Assembly (NCBI GenBank): GCA_046533095.1
Contig: JAJQRA010000033.1
Coordinates: 1 to 64,000 of the forward strand
Direction: 5' to 3'
Length of the DNA: 64,000 nucleotides
DNA from: ZAX-1 sp046533095
Lineage (GTDB): Bacteria > Bacillota > Clostridia > Lachnospirales > Lachnospiraceae
Under the pieces are notes generated by a model that was given only the letters and a program-made list of their open reading frames with translations, was not told the origin of the DNA and ran no database searches. This document shows positions 44,821 to 52,432 of this stretch, in pieces (the stretch's first letter is position 1; every line of letters starts with the position of its first letter). A program made the position numbers and the translations under genes.

Positions 44821-45236
44821 AATGGTCCGTCATTTAATAAAGAAACTTTCATTTCAGCTCCAAATTTTCCTGTTTGTACGACAGGGATTTCTTTGCTACA
44901 TTCTAATATGATATATTCATAAAGGTCATTTGCAAGGTCTGGGCTTCCAGCATGGATAAAAGATGGACGGTTTCCTTTTTTGCAATCAGCATATAAGGTA
45001 AATTGGGAAATTAATAATAATTCACCATGGACATCAGATAATGATAGATTTGTTTTCCCATCATTATCTTCAAATATACGTAATCCCAGTAGCTTTTTAA
45101 TCATTTTGTCTGCGACTTGTATCGTATCATTTTCACAGACACCAATGAAAACTAGAAAACCTTTCGTAATTTTCCCAATCATTTTATTGTCTGCTTCAAC
45201 AGAAGCATTTGTTACTCTTTGTATTACAAACTTCAT
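44784..45236 (-). CDS. dtd: D-aminoacyl-tRNA deacylase
   Basis: The start is MKFVIQRV, 7 bases after GGGAGC; the longer frame from 45266 has no support. The 150-residue enzyme removes D-amino acids (and glycine) from mischarged tRNA. Family motifs are RVTNASVEADNKMIGKI, SQFTLYADCKKGNRPSF and the C-terminal cross-subunit motif TGKFGAEMKVSLLNDGPFTI (GxPxT-type NDGPFT). Both ends of the gene are duplicated nearby: the 3' end four times downstream and the 5' end once upstream. Confidence 0.95.
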   Translation of the reverse strand: MKFVIQRVTNASVEADNKMIGKITKGFLVFIGVCENDTIQVADKMIKKLLGLRIFEDNDGKTNLSLSDVHGELLLISQFTLYADCKKGNRPSFIHAGSPDLANDLYEYIILECSKEIPVVQTGKFGAEMKVSLLNDGPFTIILDSEQMWN

Positions 45237-45320
45237 ATAAGCTCCCTTCTTTTTGCTTTTCATCATCGACTAGCTCTATTATCAACTCTAGATTACAAAT
45301 TTCATATAAGCTTCCTTCTA
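45223..45320 (-). repeat. 69-bp-spaced duplication of the dtd ribosome site and start
   Basis: The segment from dtd's ribosome site through its first codons (45223-45250) recurs at 45292-45320 with three substitutions. On minus the outer copy reads GGAAGCTTATATGAAATTTG and then TAATC-TAG, a five-codon decoy frame MKFVI-stop (45288-45305). It lies 5' of the real start at 45236. Confidence 0.88.
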
Positions 45321-45376
45321 TCTACTTTAGCAGTATATCGTCATAACAATAAATAGACTTCAGCAAATTTATTCAT

Positions 45377-46105
45377 TCAATAAGGTCTTGAAAAGCTATA
45401 CTCGTCCACTACCGCTGCAATTTTTTCCTGAACTATTTTAGCTATATCGACAGTTTTTAAGTTTTTATATTCATCATAATATAGCGGTTTTAAATAGTGA
45501 ACCTGTGTGGTTACTTTACCAAATGCAAAGCTGTTAAACACTTTATAGGAATCTATAAGTGCCACTGGTACAATTGGAGCTTTTGCTTTAAAAGCACATT
45601 TAAAGCTACCAGCTTTAAATGCTCCAATGGCATTTTTATTATTAAATTCATAGTCACCTTCTGGAAAAATAATATATCGCTTCCCCTCTTTAACTTCAGC
45701 GCTAACTTCGTTAAGGACAGTCATGGCTTGCCTTACATCATTTCTGTCTAATCGTTTTCCTTGGACTAAATCGACAATTTCATCTACCAGTACAATATGG
45801 GATTTAATTCTATCCATTACAAAGGAACATGGTTCTTTATGGGATATCATGATGCCGAGCACATCATATTTACCTTGGTGATTTGGATACAAGACATAGC
45901 CTCCGTCTTTTGGTAGATTTTCTTCACCATAGGATTTTGTATGAATTCGTCCAGTACGTTTCATTAGCGTAATTGCATGTCGAACAAGGGCATATCGTTT
46001 TTGAACAGAATATTTTTCGGGATGGTTGGCCTGATATCGCATCTTTGGAATAATATAAGGGGCACGAAAAAGATTCATGAATATTACATATATAAATTTA
46101 ATCAT
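45377..46105 (-). CDS. plsC: Lysophospholipid/1-acyl-glycerol-3-phosphate acyltransferase (PlsC-like)
   Basis: The start is the ATG 7 bases after AGGAG (46105), giving 242 residues. The acyltransferase motif NHQGKYD (block I, NHx4D variant) and FPEGDYEFNN (block III, FPEG) are visible, with a hydrophobic N-terminus (IKFIYVIFMNLF). It adds the second acyl chain to make phosphatidic acid. It is a single minus-strand gene between dtd and the yneA-like gene. Confidence 0.88.
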   Translation of the reverse strand: MIKFIYVIFMNLFRAPYIIPKMRYQANHPEKYSVQKRYALVRHAITLMKRTGRIHTKSYGEENLPKDGGYVLYPNHQGKYDVLGIMISHKEPCSFVMDRIKSHIVLVDEIVDLVQGKRLDRNDVRQAMTVLNEVSAEVKEGKRYIIFPEGDYEFNNKNAIGAFKAGSFKCAFKAKAPIVPVALIDSYKVFNSFAFGKVTTQVHYLKPLYYDEYKNLKTVDIAKIVQEKIAAVVDEYSFSRPY

Positions 46106-46252
46106 TGTCATTCTCCTAGGTTGACGATATATCCGTTGAACTTTAGTCATTTTTAACAGATACTATGAATTTTAGTTCATTTAACTATTATAGACGGAAA
46201 TAGGGAAAAAAACAATATTATTCCGATGGACTTTTGTTTATTATTATGTTCA

Positions 46253-46292
46253 ATGCTGCTTATTCACAGCTAACCGTGAATAAACAGCATTT
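46253..46292. terminator. Stem-loop between the yneA-like and plsC genes
   Basis: ATGCTG-CTTATTCAC pairs with GTGAATAA-ACAGCAT around AGCTAACC. A T-rich tract follows on the plus side (GATAGATTTTTTATT), less so on minus. The GTGAATAA/TTATTCAC arms recall the palindromic element termini. A terminator for the yneA-like gene is the simplest reading. Confidence 0.45.
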
Positions 46293-46313
46293 TGATAGAT
46301 TTTTTATTTATTG

Positions 46314-46727
46314 TTATTGAAAATTATTAGAATAATATGGGATCGTTAAAAAACGACCAGAGTGAATCATATCCTCGCTGATATTATTCAGCGATTTAAT
46401 CTCATTTATATATTCTTGTATACTAGAATATTCTTCAGAAATATAGGTTTTTGCTAAACTCCACAATGTATCTCCTCTCTTAATTTCAATACTTGTATAA
46501 TATTTATAGACTGGTTCATGCAAGGTTTTCGATTCTCCTAGCGTAGATAGCTCGCTTTCCCATAAAGACAAAACAAGAATAAGGCATAAGGCTAACAGGC
46601 ATAATATCAATTTTTTAAATATAGAGCGTTGAGAAAAGGCATCACAAAATTTATGGATGTTGCTTTTAAACATCGTGCTGTTGTTTATCGATCCACGCTT
46701 TCCCATTTTAATAATGTTATTTTGCAT
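46314..46727 (-). CDS. YneA-like LysM protein, probable SOS division inhibitor
   Basis: The start is set at MQNNII, behind GGGGGATAACTAAT (46727), giving 137 residues. One membrane helix (LILCLLALCLILVLSLW, about 45-62) is followed by a C-terminal LysM domain (IEIKRGDTLWSLAKTYISEE ... LNNISEDMIHSGRFLTIPYY). This is the architecture of Bacillus YneA, which delays division during the SOS response and is likewise divergent from lexA. A perfect consensus promoter with LexA-box-like sites precedes it. Similarity is by architecture and position, not proven identity. Confidence 0.75.
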   Translation of the reverse strand: MQNNIIKMGKRGSINNSTMFKSNIHKFCDAFSQRSIFKKLILCLLALCLILVLSLWESELSTLGESKTLHEPVYKYYTSIEIKRGDTLWSLAKTYISEEYSSIQEYINEIKSLNNISEDMIHSGRFLTIPYYSNNFQ

Positions 46728-46778
46728 ATTAGTTATCCCCCTATTGAACATTATATCGAACACTAGCTACAATTATAG

Positions 46779-46792
46779 TGAACATGTATTCC
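46779..46792. promoter_or_regulatory. Candidate LexA box 1
   Basis: TGAACATGTATTCC matches the Gram-positive SOS box (CGAAC-N4-GTTCG type) with one mismatch per core half. It lies downstream of the yneA-like -10, an operator position that would block early elongation. An adjoining perfect palindrome CAAACGTTTG follows. Confidence 0.5.
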
Positions 46793-46812
46793 AAACGTTT
46801 GTTTATAATAGG

Positions 46813-46841
46813 ATTATAATATGGGAACAAAAGTTTGTCAA
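46813..46841 (-). promoter_or_regulatory. Consensus sigma-A promoter of the yneA-like gene
   Basis: On minus, TTGACA and TATAAT are separated by exactly 17 bases, a perfect consensus that would need repression. Candidate LexA box 2 overlaps its spacer and -35. Confidence 0.8.
46824..46837. promoter_or_regulatory. Candidate LexA box 2
   Basis: GGAACAAAAGTTTG fits the SOS consensus CGAACRNRYGTTYC at about 11 of 14 positions (GAAC and GTT intact). It overlaps the promoter of the yneA-like gene. Confidence 0.6.
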
Positions 46842-46860
46842 TAGTTCAGAGACAAATTTT

Positions 46861-46874
46861 AGAACAAATTTTCG
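46861..46874. promoter_or_regulatory. Candidate LexA box 3
   Basis: AGAACAAATTTTCG has an intact GAAC half and a TTTC half with one mismatch. It lies immediately upstream of the lexA -35, suitable for autoregulation. Confidence 0.5.
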
Positions 46875-46884
46875 GAATATGCGT

Positions 46885-46913
46885 TTGCATTTCCTGAGGA
46901 GTTGTGTTATACT
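46885..46913 (+). promoter_or_regulatory. lexA promoter
   Basis: TTGCAT and TATACT are 17 bases apart, ending 65 bp before the lexA ATG at 46979. An AGGAGG ribosome site precedes the start. Confidence 0.7.
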
Positions 46914-46978
46914 CATATAAGAGTTCGATATAGAATCAAAGCGAAATTTAATATAGAGCAAAACAGGAGGTATTAGTT

Positions 46979-47596
46979 ATGTCATATGGTAAAATAAGTG
47001 ATAAACAAAGGGAAATTTTAGAATACATAAAGGAAGAAATATTAAATAGGGGATATCCACCGGCTGTACGTGATATCTGCGAAGCCGTACATTTAAAATC
47101 TACATCTTCCGTACATTCACATCTTGAAACCCTTGAGAAAAACGGCTATATCAGAAGGGATCCTACGAAGCCCAGAGCAATTGAAATCATCGATGATAAT
47201 TTTAACTTGGTAAGACGTGAAGTGGTAAATGTACCTTTGATTGGCAAGGTTGCCGCTGGTGTACCTTTGTTTGCTGTCGAAAATATAGAAAACTATCTCC
47301 CTATCCCATCAGAATATATGCCAAATAAAGAAGCTTTTACGCTGTTGGTACAAGGAGAAAGCATGGTTAATGCAGGAATATTTGATGGGGATTATATATT
47401 GGTTCAAAAACAATCCAGTGCCGTAAATGGAGATATGGTTGTTGCCCTTTTAGATGATTCGGCTACTGTAAAAACATTTTATAAGGAAAATGATCATATC
47501 CGTTTACAGCCGGAAAATGATACGATGGCTGCTATTATTGTGAAGGATGTTACAATTCTTGGAAAAGTTTTTGGCGTATTTCGGATATTCAAATAA
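46979..47596 (+). CDS. lexA: SOS repressor LexA
   Basis: The 205-residue protein has an N-terminal winged helix (KQREILEYIKEEILNRGYPP ... SSVHSHLETLEKNGYIRRD) and a C-terminal S24 self-cleaving domain. The cleavage site is in GKVAAGVPLFA, the catalytic serine is in QGESMVNAG (Ser128), and the lysine is in DSATVKTFY. RecA-stimulated cleavage derepresses SOS genes, probably including the divergent yneA-like gene. Its stop codon lies in the first unit of a short tandem array. Confidence 0.97.
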   Translation: MSYGKISDKQREILEYIKEEILNRGYPPAVRDICEAVHLKSTSSVHSHLETLEKNGYIRRDPTKPRAIEIIDDNFNLVRREVVNVPLIGKVAAGVPLFAVENIENYLPIPSEYMPNKEAFTLLVQGESMVNAGIFDGDYILVQKQSSAVNGDMVVALLDDSATVKTFYKENDHIRLQPENDTMAAIIVKDVTILGKVFGVFRIFK

Positions 47597-47680
47597 TATT
47601 CGCATAAAGCCCATAAGAAATAATATTTGCGTAAGGCTCATAAAGAAATAATATTCGCGTAAGGTTCATAAGAAATATAA
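47591..47680 (+). repeat. 27/28-bp array starting at the lexA stop
   Basis: Three units begin AAATAATATTCGC or a variant at 47591, 47618 and 47646. The first AAATAA is lexA's last codon plus stop. A degraded fourth starts near 47673. Each unit ends with a CCCATAAG- or CTCATAAG-like sequence. Confidence 0.88.
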
Positions 47681-47947
47681 CGAAGAAAAGAAAATTCATA
47701 AAGCTCAAATTTCCGGAAGTCATTTAATAGAGTGATTTGATTCTTTCGGAAATTTGAGGATAGTATCGTTCCGATTGGTTTGCTGGTATCATTAACTGTG
47801 GACAAGTGCTCCCTCGCCTACGAAATGTGATTGTGAAGGGTATACAACTTAATGAGGCAAGGAGGGTATTACTGAATCGTTGCAGCTTATCATAGCTACA
47901 GCTTATCATGGCTATAACGAACCTGTGACGTTTTTTCTATCTATAAC
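47681..47947. other. Convergent gap between lexA and rsfS, with inverted repeat
   Basis: TCAAATTTCCG (47705-47715) and CGGAAATTTGA (47747-47757) form a perfect 11-bp inverted repeat, a likely bidirectional terminator. A second dyad pairs CTCCCTCGCCT with AGGCAAGGAGG near 47810-47867. ACTGAATCGTTGC (47871) matches the terminal motif of the palindromic elements. No gene. Confidence 0.5.
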
Positions 47948-48298
47948 TTATAATTCTGAAATTTCCAACATTTTCCCATCTCGCCAAATACGCTCTAAAT
48001 CATAAAATAGACGATCCTCTTTGGAAAATACATGTACGATTATATCCCTATAATCCATTAGGACCCAACTTGAATTATGACTACCTTCAATTTGTTTTGC
48101 ATGATATCCGGCTTTGTTCAATTCATCATCTACAGCACCTACCATAGCCTGTATTTGGTTTATATTATTTCCGTTTGCTATAATAAAATAATCTCCCAAA
48201 ACAGAAATTTCACTTATATCGATAACACGTATATCCTCTGATTGCTTTTCGTCTAATGCATGGCAAGCAATTTTGCACATTTCTCTGGAATCACTCAT
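47948..48298 (-). CDS. rsfS: Ribosome silencing factor RsfS
   Basis: The 116-residue RsfS/Iojap protein has SEDIRVIDISEISVLGDYFI, GSHNSSWVLMDYRDIIVHVF and a C-terminal FYDLERIW. It binds L14 on the large subunit and blocks subunit joining when nutrients are low. Its start overlaps the yqeK end by 8 bp. It is the last gene of the ribosome-assembly/NAD operon. Confidence 0.95.
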   Translation of the reverse strand: MSDSREMCKIACHALDEKQSEDIRVIDISEISVLGDYFIIANGNNINQIQAMVGAVDDELNKAGYHAKQIEGSHNSSWVLMDYRDIIVHVFSKEDRLFYDLERIWRDGKMLEISEL

Positions 48299-48884
48299 TT
48301 GAAAATCCTCCTACGAACCTTAGTTCATTTTTTAAATATTCATAAGTTGCTGATGTTGCAGGATCAATACTACTTTTGTGGTACTCCAAATAGCGTAATG
48401 TATTGGAAAGAATTTTTAACATTGCATCATCCAAATTTTGAAATGCCAGTTTACGGATCGCTACTAAATCAGGTGCCCTGTCCCTTTGTGGTTCAATGTA
48501 ATCCGCTACATATACAATTTTGTCTAATACAGACATGCGGGGTGCCCCCGTAGTGTGTACTAATATGGCATGAAGGATATCGTTGTCTTTTACTTTATAT
48601 ATCTCTTTCGCCATAAATGCACCTAATTTGGCATGGAGAAGAAAGGGGGTGCTTTGTTCCTGTGGTGTTATTTCAATATTATTTAATGCACAAAGTCGAA
48701 TCTTTTCATCATTTGGAATACATTTTGCACAGTCGTGCAGCAAGCCTGCCAATTGAGCCTTTTGCAGATCACAATCATGTGCCATTGCAAGTGCTGCGGC
48801 TGTGTACATTACACCTAAGGTATGCTCATAGCGTTCTTTATCTAATGCTTTTTTTAAATGCTTTTGAATCTTTTTCATTTCCAT
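48291..48884 (-). CDS. yqeK: HD-domain hydrolase YqeK (probable diadenosine tetraphosphatase)
   Basis: The 197-residue protein has HD-domain metal motifs: RYEHTLGVMYTAAALA, LAGLLHDCAK (HD pair) and ADYIEPQRDR. YqeK in Gram-positives hydrolyses Ap4A symmetrically. The order nadD-yqeK-rsfS is highly conserved. It starts 17 bp after nadD. Confidence 0.93.
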   Translation of the reverse strand: MEMKKIQKHLKKALDKERYEHTLGVMYTAAALAMAHDCDLQKAQLAGLLHDCAKCIPNDEKIRLCALNNIEITPQEQSTPFLLHAKLGAFMAKEIYKVKDNDILHAILVHTTGAPRMSVLDKIVYVADYIEPQRDRAPDLVAIRKLAFQNLDDAMLKILSNTLRYLEYHKSSIDPATSATYEYLKNELRFVGGFSNE

Positions 48885-48901
48885 ATGAATATCCCTTGTT
48901 C

Positions 48902-49528
48902 CTAACTAATAAGACTAATGTATAGATTGTTTTTGGCAATATAGGATTCTACTTCTAATGGAACCATATATCGTATGCTAGTATGTTGCGCTACCCTCTC
49001 TCGGATATCGTGGGAAGATACATCAAAATTAGGTGTATACAAGCGATAAATAGAAGCATTGTATCGATTGCATAAATAAAAAATGTGCGTATCTAGTTTT
49101 TCAACATCTGGATGTTCTCTTCCTGCGACAAGTACGGTACAGTTTTTTAAAATTTGCTCTGGGCTTGCCCAATTTTCAATTGAAAACAATGAGTCTGCGC
49201 CTAAAATAAAATAAAAATCCGTATTTGGTTCTGCAAATTTTAACTTTTCTAATGTCTTATGTGTATAATTTACTTCTCTAGACTGAATTTCAAGCAAAGA
49301 TAATGAAAAATTTGTATTATCTTCAATTGCCAGAGAAATCATGTTACATCGGTGTTCCGCTGAAGTGATCAATTTATCTTTCTTATGGGGGGAAAGACCA
49401 GTAGGTATAAAATACACTTTATCTAAGGAAAATTGCTCGGTAGCATTTTCGGCAATTATTAAATGACCATTATGGATGGGATCAAAGGTTCCACCCATAA
49501 TTCCAATTTTTCGATTGGATTTTCCCAT
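48902..49528 (-). CDS. nadD: Nicotinate-nucleotide adenylyltransferase NadD
   Basis: The 208-residue enzyme of NAD synthesis has the nucleotidyltransferase motifs GIMGGTFDPIHNGHL (9-23), FIPTGLSPHKK and SSHDIRERV (ISSTxIR equivalent). It starts with ATG behind GAGGTGG. Part of the rplU-to-rsfS gene order on minus. Confidence 0.96.
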   Translation of the reverse strand: MGKSNRKIGIMGGTFDPIHNGHLIIAENATEQFSLDKVYFIPTGLSPHKKDKLITSAEHRCNMISLAIEDNTNFSLSLLEIQSREVNYTHKTLEKLKFAEPNTDFYFILGADSLFSIENWASPEQILKNCTVLVAGREHPDVEKLDTHIFYLCNRYNASIYRLYTPNFDVSSHDIRERVAQHTSIRYMVPLEVESYIAKNNLYISLIS

Positions 49529-49573
49529 AATCCACCTCTTTTCTGCACGGTTGCTTGTGCAAAATTAGTTCTA

Positions 49574-49864
49574 TTATTTCGGCAATTTTATTTTAGGATC
49601 TTTTTTGGCTGGGCGATATAATATAATTTTCTTGCCAATTACTTGTACTACACTAGAACGACTACGCTCTCCAATGATTTCGGCAATTTCTTTCGGGTCA
49701 TCCAGGCAATTTTGCAGGACAGAAAGTTTAATCAGTTCTCGTTTTTCCAATGCTTCATCTACAGCAACCACAATTTCCGGTGTTAAGCTGGATTTTCCCA
49801 CTTGTAAAATGGGGGTTATATTATTAGCAAGGCTTTTTAAATAGGCTCTTTGTTTACTTGTCAT
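49574..49864 (-). CDS. yhbY: YhbY-type CRM-domain RNA-binding protein
   Basis: The 96-residue protein spans a single CRM domain: TSKQRAYLKSLANNITPILQ, VGKSSLTPEIV, EALEKRELIKLSVLQNCLDD and a GxxG-like loop near VIGKKIILYR. It associates with the pre-50S subunit. It follows obgE through a repeat array and precedes nadD. Confidence 0.93.
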   Translation of the reverse strand: MTSKQRAYLKSLANNITPILQVGKSSLTPEIVVAVDEALEKRELIKLSVLQNCLDDPKEIAEIIGERSRSSVVQVIGKKIILYRPAKKDPKIKLPK

Positions 49865-49899
49865 AGGTAAACTCCTTTATTTCTCATTTAATTTATTTA

Positions 49900-50115
49900 T
49901 TTGGCTCTAATTTTATTATGCTATTCATCTTTTCTTATTTCATTTGGAACTAATTTTATTATGCTATTCGTTTTTTCTTATTTCATTTGGAACTAATTTT
50001 ATTATGCTATTCATTTTTTTCTTATTTCATTTGGAACTAATTTTATTATGCTATTCGTTTTTTCTTATTTCATTCGGTTTTAATTTAATTATATTATTTA
50101 TTTCTGATTTTATTT
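49900..50115 (-). repeat. 43-bp AT-rich array between obgE and yhbY
   Basis: Four units of about 43 bp carry GGAACTAATTTTATTATGCT with CTTATTTCATTTG between them (plus-strand reading). Next to obgE a 16-bp block (TTTATTTCTGATTTTA) is doubled and includes the complement of the last codon and stop of obgE. Confidence 0.88.
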
Positions 50116-50125
50116 ATTTCTGATT

Positions 50126-51412
50126 TTATTTGTAATAGTCGAATTCCAACCCATACATACGGACGGTATCTCCTTCTTGAATACCAGCTTTTTCCAAATC
50201 ATCTAAGATTCCTTGCTGTTTTAAAAATTTCTGGAAAAACAAAAAGCCTTTTTCAGAATCAAGGTTCGTGTAGCCAAGCATTTTTTCAATCTTAGGGCCT
50301 TCAACCACATAAGCATTTTCTTTTTCTTGAAATGCAACCGTATAGGCATCCACCTGAAAGGAATGAAGCTCCGGAAAATATTCTTGTTCAAATATGATCG
50401 GTGTCTCATCTATCGTAGAAAGAAGGGTATTTACATAGTATAGCAATTCCTTTAAGTTCTGTCCGCTAACAGCGGATATTGGAAATACTTTGATTCCTTG
50501 AGGCTCAAATTCAGATTTTAATTTTTCGATAGGGCTGATTGCTTCATCATATATAGCATCAATCTTGTTTGCAGCAATCACTTGTGGCTTTTTTAGTAAA
50601 TTTGGATTATAGGCCTCTAGCTCTTTATTAATCGCATAGATGTCGGCAATGGGATCGCGCCCTTCTGTTGCTGCGGCATCAACCATATGAATCATGATTT
50701 TTGTCCGCTCGATGTGCTTTAAAAATTCATGCCCTAAACCCACCCCTTTTGATGCGCCTTCAATCAGTCCGGGTATATCTGCGATCACAAATCCTTGTCC
50801 GTCACTTAAATCAACTACGCCAAGATTTGGATTTAATGTTGTAAAATGATAATTTGCAATTTTGGGTCTGGCATTTGTAACTCTAGAAAGGAGCGTTGAT
50901 TTACCTACATTTGGAAATCCCACCAGTCCAACATCGGCAATTACCTTTAGTTCTAAGCGAACTTCTAATTCCAATGCCCTTTGCCCTGGTTGGGCATATT
51001 TAGGAGCCTGCATTGTAGCTGTGGCAAAATTTTGGTTGCCAAGACCACCTTTTCCTCCACGTAAAATTACTTGTTTGAAATTATCTCCAGACATATCGGC
51101 AATTACCTTGTCTGTGAGTGCATCCCGAATAATAGTTCCTGCCGGCACCTTTAAAATTACATCTTCTCCATTTTTGCCATGACAGTTTCTCTTTTCGCCA
51201 TTTTCCCCATTTTGTGCCACATAGTTACGTTTGTGCCTAAAATCCGTTAGCGTATTCAGGCCAAGATCCACCATAAATACAACATTACCGCCTCTTCCAC
51301 CGTCACCACCGTCAGGACCACCATTTGGAACATATTTTTCGCGGCGAAAACTAACATGTCCGTCTCCGCCCTTTCCTGATTTTATAATAATTTTTGCACT
51401 GTCTGCAAACAT
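50126..51412 (-). CDS. obgE: GTPase ObgE/CgtA
   Basis: The start is MFADSAKI, 7 bases after GAGGAAA, giving the standard 428 residues; the longer frame to 51490 is duplicated leader. The glycine-rich Obg fold (SGKGGDGHVSFRREKYVPNG) is followed by the G domain (VGFPNVGKSTLLS, ADIPGLIEGAS, AANKID) and a C-terminal OCT domain. It is a ribosome-assembly and stress GTPase. The upstream terminator-like hairpin after rpmA suggests partly separate expression. Confidence 0.96.
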   Translation of the reverse strand: MFADSAKIIIKSGKGGDGHVSFRREKYVPNGGPDGGDGGRGGNVVFMVDLGLNTLTDFRHKRNYVAQNGENGEKRNCHGKNGEDVILKVPAGTIIRDALTDKVIADMSGDNFKQVILRGGKGGLGNQNFATATMQAPKYAQPGQRALELEVRLELKVIADVGLVGFPNVGKSTLLSRVTNARPKIANYHFTTLNPNLGVVDLSDGQGFVIADIPGLIEGASKGVGLGHEFLKHIERTKIMIHMVDAAATEGRDPIADIYAINKELEAYNPNLLKKPQVIAANKIDAIYDEAISPIEKLKSEFEPQGIKVFPISAVSGQNLKELLYYVNTLLSTIDETPIIFEQEYFPELHSFQVDAYTVAFQEKENAYVVEGPKIEKMLGYTNLDSEKGFLFFQKFLKQQGILDDLEKAGIQEGDTVRMYGLEFDYYK

Positions 51413-51415
51413 ATA

Positions 51416-51497
51416 AATTTCCTCATTTTCTGCAGTGAACGAAAGCTCACGATGCAATTTCCTCATTTTTTGCGCTGAACGAAAGTTCACGATGCTT
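51416..51497 (-). repeat. 40-bp duplication of the obgE leader/ribosome site
   Basis: AATTTCCTCATTTTxTGC on plus occurs twice, at about 51416 and 51456, each followed by a small palindrome, GTGAACGAAAGCTCAC or CTGAACGAAAGTTCAC. On minus each copy gives ATGAGGAAATT, so the ribosome-site region of obgE is doubled. Confidence 0.85.
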
Positions 51498-51502
51498 TCA
51501 AT

Positions 51503-51538
51503 GTAAAAATAGACTCGGCTACAATAGTCGAGTCTATC
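51503..51538 (-). terminator. Intrinsic terminator after rpmA
   Basis: On minus, ATAGACTCG pairs with CGAGTCTAT around an 11-base loop and is followed by TTTTTA. It lies 9 bp past the rpmA stop. Confidence 0.75.
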
Positions 51539-51546
51539 AAGTCATA

Positions 51547-51837
51547 TTATTCGTTGCTTGCTACTGGATGAACGGAAGCCTGTTTTTTACTTCTTCCTTT
51601 ACGTTCAAATCTTAAAATACCGTCAACTAAAGCGAATAATGTATCATCTCCACCACGTCCTACATTCACACCAGGGTGAATCTTTGTTCCACGTTGCCTG
51701 TATAAAATATTCCCAGCCTTTACGAATTGCCCATCAGCTCTTTTTGCACCTAATCTCTTGGATTCGGAATCTCTACCGTTTTTCGTAGATCCCACTCCCT
51801 TTTTATGGGCAAAAAATTGAAGGTTCATATTCAACAT
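51547..51837 (-). CDS. rpmA: 50S ribosomal protein L27 (Firmicutes type with cleaved N-terminus)
   Basis: The 96-residue protein starts MLNMNLQFFAHKKGVGSTKN. The NLQFF before AHKKG is the Firmicutes N-terminal extension removed by the protease Prp, which is encoded just upstream. The rest is standard L27 (SKRLGAKRADGQFVKAGNIL, RGTKIHPGVNVGRG). L27 contacts tRNA ends at the peptidyl transferase centre. Confidence 0.97.
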   Translation of the reverse strand: MLNMNLQFFAHKKGVGSTKNGRDSESKRLGAKRADGQFVKAGNILYRQRGTKIHPGVNVGRGGDDTLFALVDGILRFERKGRSKKQASVHPVASNE

Positions 51838-51840
51838 GTC

Positions 51841-52170
51841 TTACACCTCCTTGAATATAAGCATAATATATTCATTTCCATAATTTTTTTGTATTCCTTG
51901 TAATCCTAAAATCAAAGATTTTATAAGCAAATTCGCATCATATGATGCTTGTTTTTCAAATTTCATTGAAATCCTTCCCGTTTTCTCATTGGAATCGGTC
52001 GTTGCAACATCATCTGTTAAACAAGAAATGGAGTTTATGGTATTGATAACAAGAGCGGATACACCTGCACATATAATATCTGACCCTTTTTCTGCATAAT
52101 CAGCGTGACCAGTGCAATCAAAACCTGCATATATATCTGCTTGGCCTTTGTAAATCGTTACTTTTACCAT
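51841..52170 (-). CDS. prp: Ribosomal-processing cysteine protease Prp (YsxB)
   Basis: ATG 52170 is preferred over the GTG just before it. The 109-residue protein has the catalytic His in GFDCTGHADYAEKGSDIICA and the catalytic Cys in IICAGVSAL. Prp cleaves the N-terminal extension of L27. It lies between rplU and rpmA, as usual, and rpmA follows 3 bp later. Confidence 0.95.
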   Translation of the reverse strand: MVKVTIYKGQADIYAGFDCTGHADYAEKGSDIICAGVSALVINTINSISCLTDDVATTDSNEKTGRISMKFEKQASYDANLLIKSLILGLQGIQKNYGNEYIMLIFKEV

Positions 52171-52189
52171 CACAAATTCCTTTATCGAT

Positions 52190-52432
52190 TTTCAGCTATT
52201 AATCTCATTGATTTAACGATTGATCCTCATTATAAATATCAATCCTCATTGATTTAAATATTGATTTTCATTATAAACATTGTTCCTTATTGATTCAAAT
52301 ATTGACACTAAATATAAGTATCGATTTCCATTGATTCAAATATTGACACTAAATATAAGTATCGATCCTCATTGATTCAAATATTGATCTTAATATAAAT
52401 ATTGTTCCTCATTGATTTAATGATTAATCTTA
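52190..52432 (-). repeat. 41-bp array between rplU and prp
   Basis: Read on minus, five to six units begin ATCAATGAGGA or ATCAATxxGGA and end TCAATATTTGA or TCAATATTTAA, starting at the rplU stop. Each unit contains an SD-like TGAGGA but no start codon follows at a usable distance except at the last. The fifth and outer copies are more diverged. Confidence 0.9.
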
